Shown here: piece after piece, positions 18,480 to 25,946 of the stretch | Layout: each line of letters starts with the position of its first letter | How positions within the stretch are numbered: the first letter of the stretch is position 1 | Assembly: GCF_004339595.1 (NCBI RefSeq) | Contig: NZ_SMFU01000002.1 | Location: 1-64,000 of the forward strand | Length of the DNA: 64,000 nt | Direction: 5' to 3' | Source: Marinobacterium mangrovicola | GTDB lineage: Bacteria; Pseudomonadota; Gammaproteobacteria; Pseudomonadales; Balneatricaceae | The notes under the pieces: generated by a model | Databases searched by the model: none | The model's input: only the letters and a program-made list of their open reading frames with translations | Told to the model about the DNA's origin: nothing | Program-made: the position numbers and the translations under genes

Positions 18480-18632
18480 ATGTCGGCTATGGCGGCCACA
18501 AGCAACGAATATGTGTTGTGGGACGATATGCCTCAAAGCCTCAGAGGCAAAGGCTACTTCAACCTGGAAGCAGAGACCTGTGCCTCCGTTGAAAAGAACG
18601 GTACTCAGCCCGCAAATCTCAAATCTTTGTAA
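18480..18632 (+). CDS. Possible 50-aa small protein
   Basis: The frame reads MSAMAATSNEYVLWDDMPQS and continues to a TAA, ending NGTQPANLKSL. Composition is protein-like and the frame is open some 60 bases upstream, but there is no clear ribosome site. It may be a small gene or the tail of a decayed one; no family recognised. Confidence 0.25.
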   Translation: MSAMAATSNEYVLWDDMPQSLRGKGYFNLEAETCASVEKNGTQPANLKSL

Positions 18633-18700
18633 CTGTCCGCACGGTTTTCTGGCCACCAGCTTGGAGAATAGGTGGGCTAGGATTCGTTGATAACTAGATT

Positions 18701-18726
18701 CAGATCGTATTGATCAATACGATCTG
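18701..18726. repeat. Perfect 26-bp palindrome
   Basis: CAGATCGTATTGA is followed immediately by its exact reverse complement. It has no spacer and no T run, so it is not a terminator. It could be an operator, a recombination or resolution site, or a scar. Nothing else in the region explains it. Confidence 0.8.
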
Positions 18727-19068
18727 CCACGCGATATGCGAATAGACCTCAATCGCACTGGTGCTGTGGGAGTGCTGCGCGTCAAGAAAAGCCGGGAGTT
18801 CCATGACTAAATTACAATCGGTTTTTTCTCGCTTTACAGACGTCTTCGTTTGAATCCAGCCACAACGGGCCTTGTGGGTGTTTGTAGCACTCATGGAACC
18901 AGTTCCTCCAACAATCTGTATTTACATACTCTTTACTTTTAGTTATTTTAAATATATTTTAAATGTCTGTGTATATAGAATTCTGCTTAATCCTATTTAG
19001 ATTAGGTAAAATGTCAGTACATACAAGCACCCAAGTTTCTGAGAGTCTAATATTCTATTTTTGAAGGC

Positions 19069-19455
19069 TTAGATAATTTTAAGATCTTCGATATTTCCGC
19101 CTCGTTCCTCATAATCTCGAAAGACTACAGGTTTTCGCCCTCGTCCAGACCATTCGTTTGGCTTGCCGTCTGATCCAATTAGCCTGTATTTCGGTTTTAC
19201 CTTCGGGTGAGAGTTGGATTCGTTTAGATCTGCGAAGTCCTTAAGAGAGAGTCCTGCTTCTATCATTTTCCTCTGAATGTCATGAATGGCTGCTATACGG
19301 GCTTGCTCCTCGTATTCTTTGTAAGCCTCTATGGCTTTAGCGTGCTCTAGAATGTCAAATAGGTCAGATACTACTTTTTCAAGCTGTGCACTATCGAGAT
19401 CTTTTACCGCTTTGCGGAGTGAGTTTTTGCGTCTTAGTGTGCTAATGAAATCCAT
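19069..19455 (-). CDS. H-NS family nucleoid protein
   Basis: The product (128 aa from the ATG at 19455, AGGA about 9 nt upstream) has an N-terminal helical oligomerisation domain with coiled-coil character (residues 1-65) and a C-terminal H-NS DNA-binding domain. The latter is recognisable by KPKYRLIGSDGKPNEWSGRGRKP, where the GRGRKP turn is the AT-hook-like minor-groove loop. Such proteins bind and silence AT-rich foreign DNA. Lying just beyond ginD on the same strand, it is probably the island's own silencer of its AT-rich cargo, or it moderates gin expression. The spacing of about 100 bp to ginD leaves separate transcription possible. Confidence 0.85.
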   Translation of the reverse strand: MDFISTLRRKNSLRKAVKDLDSAQLEKVVSDLFDILEHAKAIEAYKEYEEQARIAAIHDIQRKMIEAGLSLKDFADLNESNSHPKVKPKYRLIGSDGKPNEWSGRGRKPVVFRDYEERGGNIEDLKII

Positions 19456-19556
19456 CAAAATATTTCCTATGTGACAATAATTACCAAAAAATTATGTCGC
19501 TGAAGGCAATATAATACGTAAAAGCCGTTGATCGGATTTTGGTGCATTAATCTTTG

Positions 19557-20042
19557 CTATTTGCTTGCCTTACTTTTTTTCATTGCCCTCAAACGTGAAA
19601 CCACCTGATTGTTTTGCAGTTTCGGTTCTTCTTTGGGCTTCATGTTAGCGCGAAGCAGAGGAGAGCTCTCCATGAACAGGTCTGGATCAATGTTGTTGCG
19701 GCGAGCTATCAAGCACGCGTAGGCTAGCTGCTCATGCGCCCGGTCTCGTTCTTTTCTGAGAGAAGCAATTTGCTCTTTCAGTTGCTCAATTTCTTGGTCT
19801 TTCCTACTCTTCTGTGAGCGTTCCAATGAGTAGGAAGCTTTCGAATTCTTGTACTGCCTAACTAGGTTTCGGACACGTTTAAACTCGTCGTTGAACTCCT
19901 TGTTACGCATGAACGTTTGTTTACTGGCACCGACGTTCTCGATGAAGTAGTCCCATTTAAAAAGGGTGGGATCTATCAGCTCACGCTCGAACTGACTAAG
20001 GAGCTGGTAAGCTTGGTCCCATTGTTCTTTACTGGTCGCCAT
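19557..20042 (-). CDS. ginD: GinD-like small coiled-coil protein of the island module
   Basis: A 161-aa basic protein: an N-terminal helical part (WDQAYQLLSQFERELIDPTL, then GASKQTFMRNKEF), a heptad-rich coiled coil (about residues 75-115, QEIEQLKEQIASLRKERDRAHEQ) and a basic tail. Tn554-type TnpC and GInt GinD proteins share this plan and are needed with the recombinases for excision and integration. The chosen ATG at 20042 follows GGAGG and starts 2 bp after the ginC stop; an ATG at 20060 overlaps ginC. Assigned by position, size and architecture, not direct alignment. Confidence 0.7.
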   Translation of the reverse strand: MATSKEQWDQAYQLLSQFERELIDPTLFKWDYFIENVGASKQTFMRNKEFNDEFKRVRNLVRQYKNSKASYSLERSQKSRKDQEIEQLKEQIASLRKERDRAHEQLAYACLIARRNNIDPDLFMESSPLLRANMKPKEEPKLQNNQVVSRLRAMKKSKASK

Positions 20043-20044
20043 AA

Positions 20045-22762
20045 TTAGTCGCCTCCACAACCAAAGGGGCAGTCGTCTGGCAGAGAGCCCTCCTCTTCGA
20101 AGGGGGCTATTTCAGTGGTCTTCTTCGAGGTGGAGGCTAGAAGTCTATTCGAATAGTCGAAGACTTTGTTGATATTTTCAACCAGCGTAGCGTGCCGAAG
20201 TATGTGCTTTTCAGCGGCAGGGTTACCAGCATCAAACACATCAAGAAGGCGCGAGATTTCTTTTTCGGACTTATCTTTCTCATTCGCCAGAGTTACGCGC
20301 ATAGCCGCATCCCGAGTATCGAAGATGTAGCGGCTACAGCCGTTGCCTTCATTGCCGACAAGGCACCCCATGTTGAACTCGCAGGGGTTAAGGTTGAGTG
20401 AGCCAACGCACATCCCGCAAGGTGTATGCTGGGCTGTTTGTACTGTTTCGTTCAAGTACTCATCGATTTCTTTAGCAGGAATATTCTCATGCTGCATTTT
20501 GCGCACTGTTTGCGGTATTGCGCCCAAAAAGCGCGTTTGGTTCTCCTGCATGGCCTCGCCTAATATTTTTGCGCGTTCCGTACCTGTATTGTGGTCGTAA
20601 TGATCTAACTGGGAGGCTTCACGGCCCATGTAGCGGTTGACTACCTCTGCTTCCAATCCAGCACGGAGCATTGATGTGGTTTTCCAGTGCCGTCCATGAT
20701 GGCTACTCCAAGATTTACGAATATTATCTGGCACATCGACATCGTATCGCTCAAACATCGATTTGAAGCGATCGTTGCCGTGCATTGCGTAGGATAGTGC
20801 TTGATAACTCAGGATTTCTGGCACCAGGCTGTTAGCGTTGCGAGACATGAGTCTGCACCGTAAAAACAGGAAATCAGAGACGTTTTGTTCCACGCTGAAG
20901 GCTTTCGATGTAATCATCACAGCGGTTCCAGTGAACGTTGCTTCCTCCTCTTGATCCTTCTTGTCCTGTTCCCAAACCTCTTTTTCGAGTGCCAAGTTCG
21001 ATGACGTAAAGGTCTCAAAGAGCATGCTGTGAATCGACGTGATATCAATGGTGAATCCTTCGTTCACACTGTATCGAATGTGGGAGTTTTCCGTCTTTAC
21101 TTTGGCGTATATTTTCTGCTTGTCGTTGATTTTGAATAAAGGGTTTTGAGCCTGAAAAGATTTAAGGCTTCCAGCCTTTGTCCTGGAAAATAGAAGGGGG
21201 ATTTCTGGAAAAAGTTTGTTAAATGAGTAAAGATCGATCTTCGTATAGGGGTCAAATCCGCCAAGAGCATAATCTCTGAGTTTCGCAGCAGCATCGTTCC
21301 GGCTCATCACAGCAGGTGCACGTCCTTTGCCAGCGAAATTTTCGGGATTAAAAGTATAGCAGGTCGCCGTGCTTCCATCGGCTGTTTTAGTTAGCGAGGA
21401 TATTGTTTTGTCACCTGAGTTAAAACGATAAACGTCCCTCGCGTGAAGGATGCTTAGAAACTCTTGTTCGGTAATGTGACTAGCCCTATACTCGACCTGA
21501 TCATCGACAAATATTAGTATGGATCGACCCGAAATCGTATATGAGCTTTTTTTTGGGTCGATCGGATGAACGGTTAGATTAAGACCCCACTTTGTATAGT
21601 ATTTAACCTTGTCTGCCGTAGACTTTGCCTGAGAATAAATTGGAAGAATACTTTGTAAATCATCAAGGGAGTATTCCATCTCGGGCTTAATCGCGAGCTT
21701 CAGCGTCCAGGTATTCGTCGCTTCCACGCGTTTTTTTGAGAGGTAGTCATCAAGCTCCTGAACCAGCGCTTGAGCATCGGACTCGCGCTCTTCCCGCCAT
21801 CTATCTAGACGGGTATCTACTTCGGATAGACGTTGGTTTTTCTCAAGCTCTCGAGCTCTTTTTCGATAGATGTCTGTCAGGTTTTTGATGCGATCAACGA
21901 CTTCAATAACCAACTCTCGCCAGATAGTCGGTACATAGGGTGCGCGTGCCTGCTGGCCTTTTTCGGTGTACACACGACAGCGTAGATCTGGGCCATCCCA
22001 AAACAAACAGTCATGGGGGATTCGAAGTATCTCGCCGGCTCGAAGTCCTAGCGCGTAAGCAAACACTTGTGTGTAAACACAGAGCGTGTCTGAAATCGCT
22101 CGATCACTACCGTCGAAGGATTCTTCGACTTTCCAACGCAGCGCTATGATGGCACGAATGAGCTCAGGTAGAGGCATTTTGCCCGTTTTCGCTTTCGGGC
22201 CGACCTTCTCTTTCACGCTCTGATCTTTAATAGGACTACGAAGGTCAATAACTGACCTCAAGACATGGGCATCGGACAGGAATTGGATGAATAGGTTTAG
22301 GTCCTGGATAACGCTGGTAGGGTCCTTTGATCCTTCCAAGATCGTATGGAATGCCGTGTGATAAGATTCAGAATTGATCTGATCAAGGGCAGTGATTCCC
22401 GATTGAATCATGGTTGGGACGAAGTTACGCAAGGCTATCACCCGAGACTTGGATAATGGCTCTTTACGTGTTCTAGACTTGAATAGCTTATCGGTGACGA
22501 AAGCTTTTACAAGTTCGGTAACCTCGGGATCCCAGTCGAGGCGGTGCTGATTCGATCGGCGGCCTTTAGGTAAGGTGTTGAACCATACCGTTTCGCCGCG
22601 ATATCGCCAGGATGTGTCTTCGTAGTTGCCGATCAGGTATGGGTTTGATTTCAGAACCAGAGGGAACTGTTCGCGAGCGCGTTGAATCAAGCGTTCGTAG
22701 TTCTCCCGAATTGATTTAAGGCGCTTATCACCAAACGCGATTATATTCGTGCTTACGTTCAT
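20045..22762 (-). CDS. ginC: GinC-like large tyrosine recombinase with Cys-rich tail
   Basis: A 905-aa site-specific recombinase, far larger than normal integrases. The catalytic set is visible: Arg241 in GLRAGEIL, His688 to Arg691 (HHGR) and the nucleophile Tyr722 in LDHYDH. The usual second histidine position is an arginine (MGREAS). The two catalytic halves are separated by an insertion of more than 400 residues of unknown role. After the tyrosine comes a cysteine cluster (782, 785, 794, 800, 809), likely zinc-binding, and a terminal DCPFGCGGD. It starts 2 bp after ginB and ends 2 bp before ginD, implying translational coupling. The name follows the published GInt order. Confidence 0.8.
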   Translation of the reverse strand: MNVSTNIIAFGDKRLKSIRENYERLIQRAREQFPLVLKSNPYLIGNYEDTSWRYRGETVWFNTLPKGRRSNQHRLDWDPEVTELVKAFVTDKLFKSRTRKEPLSKSRVIALRNFVPTMIQSGITALDQINSESYHTAFHTILEGSKDPTSVIQDLNLFIQFLSDAHVLRSVIDLRSPIKDQSVKEKVGPKAKTGKMPLPELIRAIIALRWKVEESFDGSDRAISDTLCVYTQVFAYALGLRAGEILRIPHDCLFWDGPDLRCRVYTEKGQQARAPYVPTIWRELVIEVVDRIKNLTDIYRKRARELEKNQRLSEVDTRLDRWREERESDAQALVQELDDYLSKKRVEATNTWTLKLAIKPEMEYSLDDLQSILPIYSQAKSTADKVKYYTKWGLNLTVHPIDPKKSSYTISGRSILIFVDDQVEYRASHITEQEFLSILHARDVYRFNSGDKTISSLTKTADGSTATCYTFNPENFAGKGRAPAVMSRNDAAAKLRDYALGGFDPYTKIDLYSFNKLFPEIPLLFSRTKAGSLKSFQAQNPLFKINDKQKIYAKVKTENSHIRYSVNEGFTIDITSIHSMLFETFTSSNLALEKEVWEQDKKDQEEEATFTGTAVMITSKAFSVEQNVSDFLFLRCRLMSRNANSLVPEILSYQALSYAMHGNDRFKSMFERYDVDVPDNIRKSWSSHHGRHWKTTSMLRAGLEAEVVNRYMGREASQLDHYDHNTGTERAKILGEAMQENQTRFLGAIPQTVRKMQHENIPAKEIDEYLNETVQTAQHTPCGMCVGSLNLNPCEFNMGCLVGNEGNGCSRYIFDTRDAAMRVTLANEKDKSEKEISRLLDVFDAGNPAAEKHILRHATLVENINKVFDYSNRLLASTSKKTTEIAPFEEEGSLPDDCPFGCGGD

Positions 22763-22764
22763 GG

Positions 22765-24498
22765 TTATGAGCGTTCCTCGATCATCCGTAGTCTACTACC
22801 AATAACTTCATCTTTGGTCGCGATGGTTCCGTCTTCGATAAATACGACCTGTTTACCTTCCGCATAGGCGATAGCCGCCATGCAGCCTGCGCGAGCCTCG
22901 TCGAGCTGATGGCTTGCAGCACCGAATGTTGTCTTCGCGAGTTCTGCTATCTGTGTTTCTATGCGTTTGAGCGCGTTCTTGTGGCCCTGGGCATCAGTGT
23001 TGGGTTTAAACTTGTCACAGCCATAACAAGCTACGGCAGGCTCAAACCAGCAGGGTGATCCTTTTTTGCATTTACCTACAGTAGTGAAAGCGGTCAGTTC
23101 AACCACATCCTCGCCGTAAATGTTGTTCTCAACATTGTCATTTCGCTGCCAGGCAGCAACCCACATGCCTTGTTCAACCCGGCGGTTTGTCGCCTCCTCA
23201 ACGAGCTCGTTAGTTTCCGCAGTCTCGCGAAAGTAGTGTCGAACGGAGGTCGTATCGCTGTGGTCGAGCGCATCGGCAACTTCGGCGGGCGTGTAACCCT
23301 CCTGAACCATTGTAGTGCCTTTGGTGTAACGGAAACGGTAGGCGTAGAGGTTGAAGGGCTGGCCCGTACGTGGAGAGCGGGGGAGGTGATCAACTATCGC
23401 ATCCAAGCGATATTGTATGCGATCACGTTGAACGTGGTGACCCATATCGCTCTTGTTATTTGCGTCATAAACATCTTGGTAAATGTTTGTTGGCGCGGCA
23501 AAACTTACGTCCCAGGTACCGCTAGCGACTTGTTGATCCCTTAGTATCTTTATGGGCGCTTTATGCTGATAGGGGTTGTTTCCCGCGAACAGCTTGTAGC
23601 GACGCATCACCAGTGGCGGATCTTGAATATCAAGATCGGCATAAACGGACTGATGGATTTGTATCAGCTCATCTATCATCTCGCCTAACTTGCGTGAGAT
23701 TGGGCGTTTCGTGAACTGCTGACGGCGCTGTTTGGCCCCTTGTTTAACGCGCGGTACGTTGATGCGGTAGAGTGCTTCGCCTGCGATTTCTCGAACCTCA
23801 AAGTCGCTTTGCTTCAGTAGGACAACTTGGATAGGGCGCAGTCCCCACTCGATCATCAACCCCATTAGTACACGGTCTTCCAAGTGGATGAAGGGGTCAC
23901 CCAGTGCCTGGTTAAGAACAAGCATTTCTTCGCGCATGAACGGCCCCTCTTCATCATCTCTGAGGTTGTAGGACATATACGCGTTCTGAGCGCCGCCGCG
24001 AGAGAGTGCTTGTATTTCTTGGTGAAAATCGTACAGATAACCGTCCAGCTCGTACATCAAAAAGTAGCGGCCGAGTCGCTTAATTGCTGTGAGATCCGAG
24101 TCCTTTTTGATATCCGCGATAGCATTAAGAATGGCCTCCTGAACGTCTTCGCCCTGCATAAGCCGAGATGTGACGAGCCAGATGCCCTCTGCGTAGCTAT
24201 TTACCGTGGTTGCGGCATAATGCTTGAGCAAGTGGGTCAATAGGGAAGAGGTGATGCGATCTATTTCAGGACGGCCACAGAAAAACGGGGCAGTCTTGAC
24301 GGGAGTCTGTTTAGCATCGTCATTGAAGGTCTTGATGATGGGCAACCAGGAGCCTGAATAATCTTTGCACTCCAAGCGGTAACCAAAACGTGACGTAATA
24401 ACACGCTCGCTTTCAGGAAGTACTGGTATAAGATGGCGTTCAGCCACTTCAGCCGTAACTAGCTCTCCTGTATCAATCGACTCAATGTTTTTTGCCAT
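22765..24498 (-). CDS. ginB: GinB-like tyrosine recombinase
   Basis: A 577-aa tyrosine recombinase. Catalytic residues are Arg221 (WGLRPIQV), Arg390 in YRFRYTKGT, where the preceding histidine is replaced by Tyr387, His413 (LDHSDTT) and nucleophile Tyr422 (VRHYFRE). A C-terminal cysteine cluster (477, 483, 491, 494) resembles a zinc ribbon. The LDHSDTTSVRHYF segment is the best match to classical integrases in the module. Its first 17 bases lie within the end of ginA, so the genes are coupled. Confidence 0.82.
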   Translation of the reverse strand: MAKNIESIDTGELVTAEVAERHLIPVLPESERVITSRFGYRLECKDYSGSWLPIIKTFNDDAKQTPVKTAPFFCGRPEIDRITSSLLTHLLKHYAATTVNSYAEGIWLVTSRLMQGEDVQEAILNAIADIKKDSDLTAIKRLGRYFLMYELDGYLYDFHQEIQALSRGGAQNAYMSYNLRDDEEGPFMREEMLVLNQALGDPFIHLEDRVLMGLMIEWGLRPIQVVLLKQSDFEVREIAGEALYRINVPRVKQGAKQRRQQFTKRPISRKLGEMIDELIQIHQSVYADLDIQDPPLVMRRYKLFAGNNPYQHKAPIKILRDQQVASGTWDVSFAAPTNIYQDVYDANNKSDMGHHVQRDRIQYRLDAIVDHLPRSPRTGQPFNLYAYRFRYTKGTTMVQEGYTPAEVADALDHSDTTSVRHYFRETAETNELVEEATNRRVEQGMWVAAWQRNDNVENNIYGEDVVELTAFTTVGKCKKGSPCWFEPAVACYGCDKFKPNTDAQGHKNALKRIETQIAELAKTTFGAASHQLDEARAGCMAAIAYAEGKQVVFIEDGTIATKDEVIGSRLRMIEERS

Positions 24499-25723
24499 TC
24501 GACTCTTCCTTTGACTCGGTGAAAATCCGTTCGTGAATTTGTAGATGTAGTTCTGCTACTGCTCGTTCGGTTGAACCTTTAGGGTATCGCTCAACCATCG
24601 CACTACCCTTAGCCCAGCCTCCGCCGTATTCCAATGCCGCCGCTTTCAGGCCTTGTTTGGCCAGTGGTCCCTGATGCTGATACTTTTCATCCAGTGCTTC
24701 ATTAACCATGTCGGCCCAAGTATTCCGCAGGATGTGAGGCGACAAGAGACCTTTGAACTGAGGGTGTTTTTCTATCAGCTGTTTGAGTGATTCGTTAGGT
24801 GTGTTAACGCTGATTGGCTCACCGTCTCTGAGTGACAAAAACATATGGGGATAGCGCTTAGCCCCTTTGAACTTCGGGCGGATATGTGTGATGTAATGCT
24901 CGAATACCTCAGCCAGTTGGGGCGCTAGAACAACTCTGCGGCCTTTCGTTTTTTGGGCCGGCCTGATACTGCGTGTCCCGTAATCGGACATAACGGTATC
25001 GTGCTTCTGAAACTCGAAGTACCGAGGCTGATTGGCGGGGCCAGTGAGCGCAAAATCATTGATGGTCAGGTTGAGGGATTCGCCCTTGCGGTTACTGCCC
25101 AGAATCATCGTCAGAAAAAGGCAATAGTTACGCCAGCGTATTAGCTCAGACTTCCAAGGGTTTAGATCATTCTCCTTACTTGGGAAAACGATATTGAAGA
25201 ACTCTGCTATTAATTCAGGCTTAAGGCCAACGTGGTCTTTCTTGTCTGCCTTGTAGCCGAATGTGCCGTACTCTTTCAGTGCCTCTTCCATCATAGCTTG
25301 TTTTACTTGTGCGGCTTTGAGTGCATCAGGATCAACGACTCTCTCTTGGTAAAAACGCCAGACGTGTTTCAGGAAGGCTTTGATATGACTCCATCGGTAC
25401 TTGAACGTATTTGGACCTACAGGCTCGCCAGTATCAATGCGGGCTGAAAGAAATCCTGCCAAGTGTTCAATCGTGCCGCTTGGAAGAGGGTCCATTCGCT
25501 TGAAACAGGCTGGGAAGTCGATTCGATATTCAATGCAGTAGTCGAAGAAACGCTTGATTGTGAACGCCGTAGTCTTGATCTGTGAAAGCGGGTGCCCCCT
25601 ATCCAGCACACTAAGAAGATAGGACGCACTGTGCGGCTCAAGGTCGTTATCAACGAATATCAGCGCAAGGGGGGCGTCATTCAGCTTTTCAAATCGTATT
25701 ACTTTTATCTGTACCCGAGCCAT
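24482..25723 (-). CDS. ginA: GinA-like tyrosine recombinase
   Basis: The first gene of the module encodes a 413-aa tyrosine recombinase. It has a core-binding helical domain (about 40-160) and a catalytic domain with Arg212 (GSNRKGESL), His330-x2-Arg333 (LLSPHILRNTW), Trp370 in place of the second histidine (YGGGW) and Tyr380 (MVERYPKG). GGAG lies five bases before the ATG. Upstream, the 220 bp up to pilC holds the probable promoter and a set of repeated hexamers. In GInts this gene abuts the island end, as it does here. Confidence 0.82.
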   Translation of the reverse strand: MARVQIKVIRFEKLNDAPLALIFVDNDLEPHSASYLLSVLDRGHPLSQIKTTAFTIKRFFDYCIEYRIDFPACFKRMDPLPSGTIEHLAGFLSARIDTGEPVGPNTFKYRWSHIKAFLKHVWRFYQERVVDPDALKAAQVKQAMMEEALKEYGTFGYKADKKDHVGLKPELIAEFFNIVFPSKENDLNPWKSELIRWRNYCLFLTMILGSNRKGESLNLTINDFALTGPANQPRYFEFQKHDTVMSDYGTRSIRPAQKTKGRRVVLAPQLAEVFEHYITHIRPKFKGAKRYPHMFLSLRDGEPISVNTPNESLKQLIEKHPQFKGLLSPHILRNTWADMVNEALDEKYQHQGPLAKQGLKAAALEYGGGWAKGSAMVERYPKGSTERAVAELHLQIHERIFTESKEESNGKKH

Positions 25724-25766
25724 TCATCTCCATCCAGGTTGGAACTAAAAATTTCCTTTACGTTAT

Positions 25767-25795
25767 AAAATAGATGGGGTGGGGCTCTAGTGCAA
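25767..25795 (-). promoter_or_regulatory. Possible promoter of the gin operon
   Basis: On the minus strand TTGCAC (25795-25790) is followed after 17 bp by TATTTT (25772-25767), about 45 bp before the ginA start. Both boxes are imperfect, so this is only a candidate. Confidence 0.3.
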
Positions 25796-25837
25796 GCTAA
25801 AATGGAACATTTTTCGATATTCACGATATAAATGAAA

Positions 25838-25877
25838 ACGCCCAGAAGAATGGAACACTCTTTCTGGGCGTTTTTTT
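25838..25877. terminator. Bidirectional terminator between pilC and ginA
   Basis: ACGCCCAGAA and TTCTGGGCGT form a 10-bp stem around a 14-nt loop, with seven T on the plus strand and four T on the minus strand. On the minus strand it would end pilC transcription before the gin operon. Confidence 0.75.
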
Positions 25878-25946
25878 GTCTCTAGTTCCCGTATTTACTA
25901 CTCTATTGGGATTTTGGAACGAAATATATCGGGAATTTTATTATTG

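Larger units (their letters stand above)
18274..19068. other. Cargo intergenic region with short frames and dyads
   Basis: About 800 bp without a firm gene. It contains a 50-codon frame at 18480-18632, a 24-codon frame at 18736-18810 (MRIDLNRTGAVGVLRVKKSR...) that may be a gene fragment, a 26-bp palindrome at 18701-18726, and GGAACcaGTTCC at 18895-18906. The last 150 bp before the H-NS gene is AT-rich. Degraded insertion DNA is the likely origin. Confidence 0.5.
25740..25920 (+). repeat. Four TGGAAC repeats upstream of ginA
   Basis: TGGAAC occurs at 25740, 25803, 25851 and 25915, spaced 63, 48 and 64 bp. An inverted GTTCC follows at 25885-25889. Regularly spaced copies next to a recombinase operon could be recombinase arm-type or core sites at the island end. 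A GGAACcaGTTCC dyad also occurs in cargo at 18895. Confidence 0.4.
1..25940. mobile_element. GInt-type genomic island, gin module plus probable cargo
   Basis: Four adjacent minus-strand genes at 19557-25723 encode three tyrosine recombinases and a small coiled-coil protein, the arrangement published as ginABCD for GInt islands. GInts are described as a gin operon at one end, a cargo region, a short AT-rich far end and imperfect direct flanking repeats. The right edge must lie between ginA (start 25723) and the pilC stop (25947). The left edge is not resolved. In related bacteria pilC is followed by pilD and coaE; neither occurs in the left 25.7 kb, and this DNA is AT-richer than the pilus and later genes. 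I therefore infer that cargo reaches at least to position 1. A smaller island ending in the AT-rich 15.6-17.2 kb stretch is the main alternative. Confidence 0.55.

Noticed and set aside
19557-25723. Tn554-like transposon (tnpABC) or gamma-mobile-trio module
   Set aside because: Both have a related plan, but here there are three tyrosine recombinases plus one small protein in the gin order, which fits GInt better. A profile search would settle it.
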